Below are positions 27,707 through 34,943 of a DNA stretch of 64,000 nt, piece by piece. Made by a program: the position numbers and the translations under genes. Below the pieces are notes generated by a model. That model saw nothing but the letters and a program-made list of their open reading frames with translations. It ran no database searches and was not told where the DNA came from. Position 1 is the first letter of the stretch, and each line of letters starts with the position of its first letter. This stretch comes from Pseudomonas cuatrocienegasensis (GTDB taxonomy: Bacteria; Pseudomonadota; Gammaproteobacteria; Pseudomonadales; Pseudomonadaceae), in NCBI RefSeq assembly GCF_900110925.1, contig NZ_FOFP01000004.1:277813-341812 (forward strand), in the 5' to 3' direction.

Positions 27707-27862
27707 GGCACGCCAGCGGGCAGCCCATGAATGATGGCAATGGGCCTCAGGTGGCTGCATAAAGCGTGATTTCCCTGTTTCTCCCGGCTACTCTTGAGCG
27801 CGAGGTGCCGCTTACGTGGCGCAGGTTGGCGGCCGGCTGTACGGCGAGCCCGAGCATGAGTG

Positions 27863-28552
27863 ATGCCGATGTCCAGTTGTTCTTTTTACATTGCGCAGGT
27901 GGCACTGCTCGTCTGCTGCCTGCAGGCTTCGAGCCTGCTTGCTGCCAGTCTGCAGGCTGAACTGGTCGATGAGCGTGGGCAAGCGCTGGAAAATGCGGTC
28001 ATTTCCCTGCGCGGCCCGCTCGATGAAGCCGCATCAGCCGCCCCGGCGGTGATGGATCAGCTCGCTCAGCAGTTCGTACCCAATGTTCTGGCCGTGCGCA
28101 CAGGCGCTGCGGTGAGCTTTCCCAATAGCGACAATATTCGCCATCACGTCTACTCGTTTTCGCCAGCCAAGCGTTTCGAGTTGCGCCTGTACCAAGGCAC
28201 GCCCAGTGAACCGGTGGTGTTCGACAAGCCCGGCGTAGTGGTGCTGGGCTGCAATATCCATGACTGGATGGTTGGCTATGTGTACATCACGGACGACCCC
28301 CGTTTTGCTGTCAGTGACGCGCAGGGCGTTGCGACGTTGGCGTCTTTGCCGGCGGGGCGTTACGCGGTAACCCTGTGGCACCCGCAAACTCCGCAGATGC
28401 TGCCGCAGGAGGCTGCACCGTTAACCGTCGGCACCGAGCCGATCCAGCAGCGCTACAGCCTCGCGTTGCAGGGCACTCAAGCCCCTGCGGCGACACCGCC
28501 AGCCAGCGCTTTTGGCGATGCTTTCAAGAAAGCGCTACGTGATGCGCAATAG
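27863..28552 (+). CDS. Periplasmic cupredoxin-like protein (annotated as methylamine utilization protein in relatives)
   Basis: About 229 residues; GTG 27860, ATG 27863 and ATG 27869 are all possible starts. A signal peptide runs to LLAAS (about residue 29). A carboxypeptidase-regulatory-like strand region (ELVDERGQALENAVISLRGP) is followed by a cupredoxin-like part: VRTGAAVSFPNSDNIRHHVY, then VVLGCNIHDWMVGYVYI. The His-His of DNIRHHVYSF and the Cys and His of GCNIHDWM are the positions expected of a copper site (His, Cys, His, Met). It heads a four-gene operon, overlapping the EAL gene by 11 bases. Copper binding is inferred; no methylamine pathway genes are present. Confidence 0.75.
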   Translation: MPMSSCSFYIAQVALLVCCLQASSLLAASLQAELVDERGQALENAVISLRGPLDEAASAAPAVMDQLAQQFVPNVLAVRTGAAVSFPNSDNIRHHVYSFSPAKRFELRLYQGTPSEPVVFDKPGVVVLGCNIHDWMVGYVYITDDPRFAVSDAQGVATLASLPAGRYAVTLWHPQTPQMLPQEAAPLTVGTEPIQQRYSLALQGTQAPAATPPASAFGDAFKKALRDAQ

Positions 28553-30881
28553 TTTCCAGGCGCGGATTGCCGCAGTGTTGATCATGCTGCTGTTGGCGGT
28601 GATCGGTGCCCTGTACCTGGCCGTAGAAGCGGCCACCTCGGTGGCGGTGCGCAACCAGGCGCGCGAACAGTTGGATGTTGGCGCACGGGTATTCGAGCAA
28701 CTGCTTGATATGCGCGGCCGTCAGCTGCATGACGCCGCGCAGGTGCTGGCCGCCGATTTCGGTTTCAAGGATGCGGTCGGCAGCGGGGATGCTGCGACCA
28801 TTCGCTCGGCCCTGGCCAACCACGGCGCCCGCATCAATGCCGGCATCATGCTGTTGTTCAACCTCGATGGCGGGGTTGCCGTGAGTAGCGAGGCGCACGT
28901 CGCCGGTGTGCTGGCCGAGCGCCTGAGCGCCCAGATGACGCGCTTGCACAACGACGGCGCACAGGTATTCATGCTGCCGATCCATGATCAGATCTACCTG
29001 CTGGTGCAGGCCACCGTCGTCGCCCCGCTACCGATTGCGCGGCTGGTGCTGGGCTTTCCCATCGATCAGTCGTTCGCCCGTGAGCTGCAGCAGCTCACCC
29101 ACCTGGACCTCACGCTGCTCGGCGAGCAGGACGCGCGTGCGGATATTTGGGTGAGCACCCTGGAGGCCGGCGACCAGGATGAAATGAGGCGTGAAGCCGC
29201 CCAGGAAATGTTCGCCCCGGACTCCCTGCTGAGCCTATATGGGGAAACCTACCTGGTGCAGCGTCTGGTGCTCAGCGAGGGCGAGGGGTTTCAAGTGCAG
29301 GCGCTGCTGCACCGCTCCTTGACCCGTGCCGAGGCGGCGTTTGCCCCGCTTGGCCAGCACACCCTGCTGATCAGTCTGGTCGCGTTGCTGGCCTCGCTGG
29401 GCGGTGCCCTGTTGCTGGCGCGCAGCATTTCCCAGCCGGTCCGGCAACTGGCGCGCATGGCCGAGCGGGTGGGCCAGGGCGACTATGACGGGCAGATCGA
29501 CCTGCAGCGCCGCGATGAGCTGGGCAGCCTGGCCAATGCCTTCGTGGCGATGCAGAGTGGCCTGGCCGAACGCGAGCGACAGTTGGCGCACAACGCCCTG
29601 CATGATCCGCTCACCGGCCTGCCCAATCGTCACCTGGCCCTCGAACGGCTCGGTAGCGCGATCACCGCCGAGCGGCCTACGGCCCTGCTGTACCTGGGTA
29701 TTGGCAACCTGCGGCTGATCAGCGAAAGCTGTGGTCCGGGTGGCGCCGACCTGGCGATCCAGCAGATGACCGCTCGCTTGCAACCTCTGCTACGCCCGGG
29801 TGACAGCATTGCGCGAATCATTGCCGACGAATTCCTGTTGTTGCTGGAAAACACCGACAGTGACAATGCCGTGGCGATTGCCGACCAGGTCCAGCAACTG
29901 TTGATCAAACCGTTGCAGATCGGCATCGCGGATATCGCCATGGACTGCAGTCTTGGCATCGCCGTGTACCCGGATAACGGCACCTCTGCCGACGAATTGC
30001 TGCGCCGTGCCAGCATCGCCATGGGCGATGCGGCAAAACTGCCCGGGCGCCTGCAGCTTTACCAGCGTGGCCGCGATGTTGCCCATGAGCGGCAGGTGCG
30101 GCTGATCCGTGACCTGCGCCGCGCCACCGCCCATGGCGAACTGTTGCTGAATTTCCAGCCCAAGCTGAGCCTCAGCGGTTGCGCTACGCATCAGGCCGAA
30201 GCGCTGTTGCGCTGGCAGCACCCGCAGTTGGGGATGATCTCGCCGGGCGAATTCATCCCCCTGGCCGAAAGTACCGGCAGCATCCAGGCGCTCACGGCCT
30301 GGGTTATCGAAGAGGCGATGCGCCAGTTGCGCGAGTGGCATGACCGTGGCCTGCTGGTGCAACTGTCGCTGAATATCTCGACTCAGGACCTGGTCGACCC
30401 AGACCTGCCCGCTCGGGTTCGCGAGCTTTTGGTCAAGTACCAGCTAGCGGCGGACCAACTGACCTTCGAGATTACCGAAAGCGGGGTGATGCTTAACCCG
30501 GCCGTTGCCCTGGAGGTCCTGCACGGCCTGCGTGCGTGCGGTATCAGCTTGTCGGTGGACGATTTCGGCACGGGGTATTCGTCGCTGGCGCAGCTCAAAC
30601 GCATGCCGGTGCAGGAGTTGAAGATCGACCAATCGTTTATCCGCGACCTGAGTGACACCAGCGAAGACGCGGTGATCGTGCGTTCGACCATCGAGATGAG
30701 CCACAGCCTGGGGCTTACCGTGGTGGCCGAAGGGGTCGAGCTGGAAAGTAGCCTGCGCTTACTGCAGCGTTGGCATTGCGACACGGCCCAGGGCTACTTC
30801 ATCAGCCGGCCACTTAGCGCAAGTGCGTTCGAGGCCTGGGTCGCCAGCCCCCCTGTTTTCCCAGCGACTACGGTGTCCTGA
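28542..30881 (+). CDS. Membrane-bound GGDEF-EAL protein, probable c-di-GMP phosphodiesterase
   Basis: A 779-residue protein: TM helix at about 10-32, a periplasmic sensor of about 240 residues (double-Cache-like), TM at about 274-292, HAMP 293-345, GGDEF 350-505, EAL 515-770. The GGDEF active site is degenerate: R-I-I-A-D-E-F at 425-431 replaces R-x-G-G-D-E-F. The EAL domain keeps the full set: EAL 553-555, N611, FEITE around 642-646, D673/D674, K694, E730 and Q750. So c-di-GMP hydrolysis is expected, controlled by a periplasmic signal. It overlaps the cupredoxin gene by 11 bases and is 3 bases from the DUF3034 gene. Confidence 0.9.
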   Translation: MRNSFQARIAAVLIMLLLAVIGALYLAVEAATSVAVRNQAREQLDVGARVFEQLLDMRGRQLHDAAQVLAADFGFKDAVGSGDAATIRSALANHGARINAGIMLLFNLDGGVAVSSEAHVAGVLAERLSAQMTRLHNDGAQVFMLPIHDQIYLLVQATVVAPLPIARLVLGFPIDQSFARELQQLTHLDLTLLGEQDARADIWVSTLEAGDQDEMRREAAQEMFAPDSLLSLYGETYLVQRLVLSEGEGFQVQALLHRSLTRAEAAFAPLGQHTLLISLVALLASLGGALLLARSISQPVRQLARMAERVGQGDYDGQIDLQRRDELGSLANAFVAMQSGLAERERQLAHNALHDPLTGLPNRHLALERLGSAITAERPTALLYLGIGNLRLISESCGPGGADLAIQQMTARLQPLLRPGDSIARIIADEFLLLLENTDSDNAVAIADQVQQLLIKPLQIGIADIAMDCSLGIAVYPDNGTSADELLRRASIAMGDAAKLPGRLQLYQRGRDVAHERQVRLIRDLRRATAHGELLLNFQPKLSLSGCATHQAEALLRWQHPQLGMISPGEFIPLAESTGSIQALTAWVIEEAMRQLREWHDRGLLVQLSLNISTQDLVDPDLPARVRELLVKYQLAADQLTFEITESGVMLNPAVALEVLHGLRACGISLSVDDFGTGYSSLAQLKRMPVQELKIDQSFIRDLSDTSEDAVIVRSTIEMSHSLGLTVVAEGVELESSLRLLQRWHCDTAQGYFISRPLSASAFEAWVASPPVFPATTVS

Positions 30882-30884
30882 GCT

Positions 30885-31745
30885 ATGCGTAGCCTGTTTG
30901 TTCTCGGTAGCCTGTTCTGTGGCCTGTGGTCCGCCGCAGCATTGGCCGCTGAAGGCCGCTTGCTCGCCACGGGCGGCGCGACCAGCCTGGAGGGTGCGGC
31001 CGGCGGCGGTATCACGCCCTGGGCGGTGCTCGCCGGCTACGGTGAGCGTGGTGAGTGGGGCGCTGATGTATTCGCCACACGTGTGGAAACCGGCGATTAC
31101 CGGCTGGATGCGGGCGGAGTTGCCGTCGCCTACGACAACCGGGTAGAGCTGTCTTACGCCCGTCAGCGCTTCGACCTGGGCAACCTGGCGCGCGGGCTCA
31201 ACCTGCCGGAGAACAGCCTGAGCCAGGATATCTTCGGGCTCAAGGTACGGCTGTTTGGCGACCTTATCTACGACCGTCTGCCCCAGGTGTCGCTGGGGCT
31301 GCAACACAAGCGGCAAAAGGATTTTCTGATCCCTAGCCTGGTCGGTGCCCAGCGTAGCGAAGACAGCGAAGGTTACCTGACCGCCAGCCGGCTGATCCTG
31401 GGTGGCGCCTTTGGCTACAACCTGCTGCTCAATGGCGGGCTGCGTTACAGCCGGGCCAATGAGCTGGGGTTGCTGGGCTTCGGAGGGGATCGCCGGGATC
31501 GCCATTCCGTGCTCAAGGAAGGCTCGGTGGCCGTGTTGCTCGACCGCTACTGGGCGGTGGGCGTGGAGTACCGGGAAAAGCCCGACAACCTCAGTTTTGC
31601 CGGGGAGAGCGACTGGGCCGATCTGTTCGTTGGCTATTTCCCGAACAAGAACCTCGCCCTGGTGCTTGCCTATGCGCGGCTGGGCGAGATCGCCACATTG
31701 GATAAGCAGAATGGTGTCTACCTGTCCGTACAGGGGAGCTTCTGA
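30885..31745 (+). CDS. DUF3034 outer-membrane-like protein
   Basis: A 286-residue secreted protein with signal MRSLFVLGSLFCGLWSAAAL and cleavage after LAA or nearby. The mature start EGRLLATGGATSLEGAAGGG and the following PWAVLAGYG are the DUF3034 signature. Alternating hydrophobic strands (for example AVAYDNRVELSYARQRFDLG) and the terminal SVQGSF (aromatic end) suggest an outer-membrane beta-barrel. Function is unknown. Three bases separate it from the EAL gene and one base from the hemoglobin gene, so it is part of one message. Confidence 0.78.
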   Translation: MRSLFVLGSLFCGLWSAAALAAEGRLLATGGATSLEGAAGGGITPWAVLAGYGERGEWGADVFATRVETGDYRLDAGGVAVAYDNRVELSYARQRFDLGNLARGLNLPENSLSQDIFGLKVRLFGDLIYDRLPQVSLGLQHKRQKDFLIPSLVGAQRSEDSEGYLTASRLILGGAFGYNLLLNGGLRYSRANELGLLGFGGDRRDRHSVLKEGSVAVLLDRYWAVGVEYREKPDNLSFAGESDWADLFVGYFPNKNLALVLAYARLGEIATLDKQNGVYLSVQGSF

Positions 31746-31746
31746 G

Positions 31747-32166
31747 ATGCGCCGGTTGCTGCTGCTCGCCCTGATCGCTCTGGCCGGCTGCGCCCAGCAG
31801 CCGCCCAAGGATGACCAGCTCTACCGCGACCTGGGCGAGCAGGCGGGTATCACCCGGATCGTCGAAGGCATGCTGCTGAACATCGCCCAGGACCCGCGCA
31901 TCGTGCGGCACTTCGAGAACATCGACATCGTGCGCCTGCGCGACAAGCTGGTCGAGCAGCTCTGCGTCGAGGTAGGCGGGCCTTGCACCTACACCGGCGA
32001 CAGCATGGAAGAAAGCCACACCGGCCAGCACCTGACCCCCAGCGACTTCAACGCCCTGGTGGAAAATCTGCAGGACGCCATGGACGCCGAAGGCGTGCCA
32101 ACCCCGGCACAGAACCGCCTGCTGGCGCGCCTGGCGCCGATGCGGGCGCAGGTGATTGATCGCTGA
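31747..32166 (+). CDS. Group 1 truncated hemoglobin, predicted lipoprotein
   Basis: A 139-residue protein with signal MRRLLLLALIALAGC; C15 sits in a lipobox, so it should be lipid-anchored and face the periplasm. The mature part aligns by eye with trHbN: LYRDLGEQAGITRIVEGMLL, F56 at CD1, and proximal heme ligand H91 (EESHTGQHLT). At positions B10, E7 and E11 leucines (L43, L64, L68) appear, in place of Tyr B10 and Gln E11 of trHbN, implying an apolar distal pocket. It ends the operon with the cupredoxin, EAL and DUF3034 genes. Ligand (O2, NO, CO or none) is not determined. Confidence 0.82.
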   Translation: MRRLLLLALIALAGCAQQPPKDDQLYRDLGEQAGITRIVEGMLLNIAQDPRIVRHFENIDIVRLRDKLVEQLCVEVGGPCTYTGDSMEESHTGQHLTPSDFNALVENLQDAMDAEGVPTPAQNRLLARLAPMRAQVIDR

Positions 32167-32167
32167 C

Positions 32168-34078
32168 TCAGGGCTGCGCCAGCACCTTGGGCGCGCCCTG
32201 CAGCGTGCGCGTGTACCAGAACACCCGGCTCACTCCGCGGGTGATGGCGACGTAGGCGAGGCGCAGGCTTTCGTCCTGCATGGCCTCGTCGTAGCTGATG
32301 CGAAAGAAGCCGCTGTGGGCGTAGAGCGCGTTGCGCAACGGGTGCGGCGGGATCGCCTGGCTGTCGTCGATGATCACCGCCACTTCGGCCTGCAGGCCCT
32401 TGGCCCGGTGGATGCTGCAGGCTTTGACCGGCAGGCGTTTGTCGAGGGCGGCTTGCACCCGGCGCAGGCTTTCGTTGCGCCGACTCAGCAACAGCACGGG
32501 CGTGCGGTCGGCATCCGGACGGGCGCTGACTTCGGCGCATAGGGTTTGCAGGTGCGTGAGCAACTGCGGCAACTGGCTATTCAGGTCGAAGCCGCTGATC
32601 ACCCGTACGCCATGTTCGCCCTTGCCGGTGGCGCGGAAGGCCTCGCAGGTCTTGGCCTGCATCTGCTGCACCGCGCGCAGCACCCGTTCGCCATCGCGGA
32701 TGATCGGCTCGATGCTGCGGTAGTTGGTGGTCAGCATCAGGCAGGCGCTAGGGCGGCGTTTGCCGGGTGTGGGGAAGTGCCGGTCGAAGTCGACGAACAG
32801 CTCGGGTGAACTGCCACGCCAGCCGTAGATCGACTGCCAGTCGTCGCCGATGGCCATCAGCGAACTGCCGCGTTTGCCCTGGGCCAGCGCCTGGCGCACG
32901 GCTTGTAGCCACTGCACAATTTGCGGCGATATGTCTTGAAATTCATCGATCAGCAGGTGTTCCAGCGGCGCCACGGCCTCGGGCTGCACTTCGCCTGCGG
33001 CCAGATGCTCGGTCAGGCGCTGGAAGGCGCTGTTGAAGGTCATCAGGCCCTGGGCCTGCAGGTGGGTGTCGAAGGCTTGGCGAAACAGCACCAGTGCCTG
33101 GATAAACACCCGTTCGCGCGGGGCGGCGGGTACGGCTTGGGCATTCAGCCGGTCCAGGCGCAGGCCGATGCTCTCGATAAAGTCCGCCTGGGCATGGAAC
33201 ACCTCGTACAGCGGCGCGGCGCTGAATTCGCCGGCCAGGGTGTAGGGCGTCATGGGCGCATTGGGCAAGGGCCGCTCGTCAGCCGTGTCGACCGGTGGCA
33301 AGTTGAGCAGCTCATGCACCCGCGAGCGGAACGCCGGCTGCTCGGCATAACACTGGGCGTAGACCTGGCGCAGCAGCTGTTGCTGCGGCGTGCGCAGGCG
33401 CGCGCCCAGCGGCGTGTCGGGTTCATCGTCGCCCTTGCCGGGCGCGCCGAGTTGCTCGAACCAGCGCGCCGCGGGCAGCAGAATACGCGCCTGCTGCGCC
33501 ATCGCGGCGTGGAAGGTGCGTACGCATTGACGTGCCTGACTGGCATCGAAGGGGTACTGCCAGTGGGCGAGGACTTTACGCAGTTGTTCGCGCAACTGTG
33601 CGCAGGAGGCGTTGGTGAAGGAGATCACCGTCAAGCGGCCCGGTTCGATACCCAGGTGGCAGAGCATAAACACCACACGCAGTACCAGGGTCGTCGATTT
33701 ACCCGAGCCGGCACCAGCGAAGATGCGCGTCAGCGGGTCGGGGGCGAGGATCATCGCCCATTGCTCGTCCGAGGGCGGGCTGACCACACCTGCCGCTACA
33801 GCCGCCGCTACCCGCTCACGCATGGCTGTGCGCTGGGTGTCGCTGATGCGCGGGAGTGCGCTGGCTGTGCGCGCCTTTTTACCCGGGGGCTGCGCGCCTG
33901 CGGCACCGTTGTTTGCTTTAGCACGGCTGCGTGGCGCTTTTGCCTGGGCGGGTTTGGCTGATGCAGCACCCTGCGGATGGCGTAAGCCAGCCTCGCTGAG
34001 GTAGGCGGCGGTACGCGGGAAATAGCGCATCAGCACGCCCCTGAGGCGCTGCCGATACTGCGCGAGCTTGGCAAACAT
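32168..34078 (-). CDS. UvrD/Rep-family (SF1A) DNA helicase
   Basis: A 636-residue helicase. The start MFAKLAQYRQRLRG follows AGGG; the open frame upstream belongs to the shadow of the divergent ABC gene. Residues 35-75 form an Ala/Lys/Arg-rich linker. Helicase motifs are I AGAGSGKST (121-129), II LIDEFQDISP, III GDDWQSIYGWRG, IV TNYRS, V IHRAKGLQAEVAVI, and VI LAYVAITRGV. The DEFQD box and QSIYGWRG resemble helicase IV-type and UvrD-like enzymes. It is convergent with the hemoglobin gene, one base apart. A role in DNA repair is likely; specific substrate unknown. Confidence 0.85.
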   Translation of the reverse strand: MFAKLAQYRQRLRGVLMRYFPRTAAYLSEAGLRHPQGAASAKPAQAKAPRSRAKANNGAAGAQPPGKKARTASALPRISDTQRTAMRERVAAAVAAGVVSPPSDEQWAMILAPDPLTRIFAGAGSGKSTTLVLRVVFMLCHLGIEPGRLTVISFTNASCAQLREQLRKVLAHWQYPFDASQARQCVRTFHAAMAQQARILLPAARWFEQLGAPGKGDDEPDTPLGARLRTPQQQLLRQVYAQCYAEQPAFRSRVHELLNLPPVDTADERPLPNAPMTPYTLAGEFSAAPLYEVFHAQADFIESIGLRLDRLNAQAVPAAPRERVFIQALVLFRQAFDTHLQAQGLMTFNSAFQRLTEHLAAGEVQPEAVAPLEHLLIDEFQDISPQIVQWLQAVRQALAQGKRGSSLMAIGDDWQSIYGWRGSSPELFVDFDRHFPTPGKRRPSACLMLTTNYRSIEPIIRDGERVLRAVQQMQAKTCEAFRATGKGEHGVRVISGFDLNSQLPQLLTHLQTLCAEVSARPDADRTPVLLLSRRNESLRRVQAALDKRLPVKACSIHRAKGLQAEVAVIIDDSQAIPPHPLRNALYAHSGFFRISYDEAMQDESLRLAYVAITRGVSRVFWYTRTLQGAPKVLAQP

Positions 34079-34277
34079 CGAATACCCTGAATCTATGCCA
34101 GGCCGTTGAATGCCAAGCACTTTTTTGGAGGTCGCGAAGCTTAGCAGGGCGCTCGTCGAGTAGGGCGTTTTTCGGCCTGACGGTGCTGTGTGCGATGCCG
34201 CTTTGGTGCTCTCATGCTTACCTGTATGGTGCCTGCATCCGGATAAAACCGGCCGATAAGTGAACCGAGGCATTGCC

Positions 34278-34943
34278 ATGCTGGTGGTTGAAAACCTGCA
34301 CAAGAGCTTTGTCACCGCCCAGGGCCATCTGGCGGTGTTGCGCGGTATCGACCTGACCCTGGAGGCGGGCGTCAGCCTGGCGCTGATGGGCGAGTCCGGC
34401 AGCGGCAAGAGCACGCTGTTGCATTTGCTCGCCGGCCTGGAGCGCGCCGACAGCGGGCGCATTCTGGTCGAGGGCGTGGCCCTGGCCGACCGCCGTGAAG
34501 CCGACCTGGCACGCTGGCGGCGTGAAGGCATCGGCCTGGTGTTTCAGCAGTACAACCTGATCAGCAGCCTGGACGTGGCCGCCAACCTGGCCTTCCAGGC
34601 GCGCCTGGCCGGGCGCTACGACCCTGCCTGGGTCACGCACCTGGCCGAGCGCCTGGGCTTGCAGGCGTTGCTGACGCGCTACCCCGAGCAACTTTCGGGC
34701 GGCCAGCAACAGCGCGTGGCGATTGGTCGGGCGCTGGCCTCGCGGCCGCCGTTGCTGCTGGCCGACGAACCCACCGGCAGCCTGGATGAGGCGAGCAGCG
34801 AAGCGGTGCTGGCGCTGCTTCTGCAACTGGTCGGCGAGCTGGGCTGCAGCCTGTTGATGGTCACCCACAGTGAGCGCCTGGCAGCACGCCTGGACCGCCG
34901 GCTGGTACTGCACCACGGCCGCGTGGCGGCGGTCAGCGAGTGA
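34278..34943 (+). CDS. ABC transporter ATPase (LolD/MacB-type)
   Basis: A 221-residue ATPase. The ATG at 34278 has GAGG eight bases upstream; an earlier GTG adds six residues. Walker A GESGSGKST, Q-loop VFQQYN, signature LSGGQQQRV, Walker B LLLADEPTGSLD and H-loop VTHS are intact. It pairs with the overlapping FtsX-like permease gene and a CrtC-like lipoprotein gene, an organisation like AttEFGH. This class moves or extracts lipids, lipoproteins or peptides at the inner membrane; the substrate here is unknown. Confidence 0.92.
   Translation: MLVVENLHKSFVTAQGHLAVLRGIDLTLEAGVSLALMGESGSGKSTLLHLLAGLERADSGRILVEGVALADRREADLARWRREGIGLVFQQYNLISSLDVAANLAFQARLAGRYDPAWVTHLAERLGLQALLTRYPEQLSGGQQQRVAIGRALASRPPLLLADEPTGSLDEASSEAVLALLLQLVGELGCSLLMVTHSERLAARLDRRLVLHHGRVAAVSE

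Noticed and set aside
27863..28552. Methylamine utilization function
   Set aside because: The label used for relatives is not supported: no methylamine dehydrogenase or other mau genes are in the window; only the cupredoxin-like fold can be argued.
34079..34531. N-terminal extension of the helicase by 151 codons
   Set aside because: The extension is the complement of the ABC ATPase gene and the intergenic region; it has Arg/Ser/Pro shadow composition, whereas AGGG precedes the ATG at 34078.
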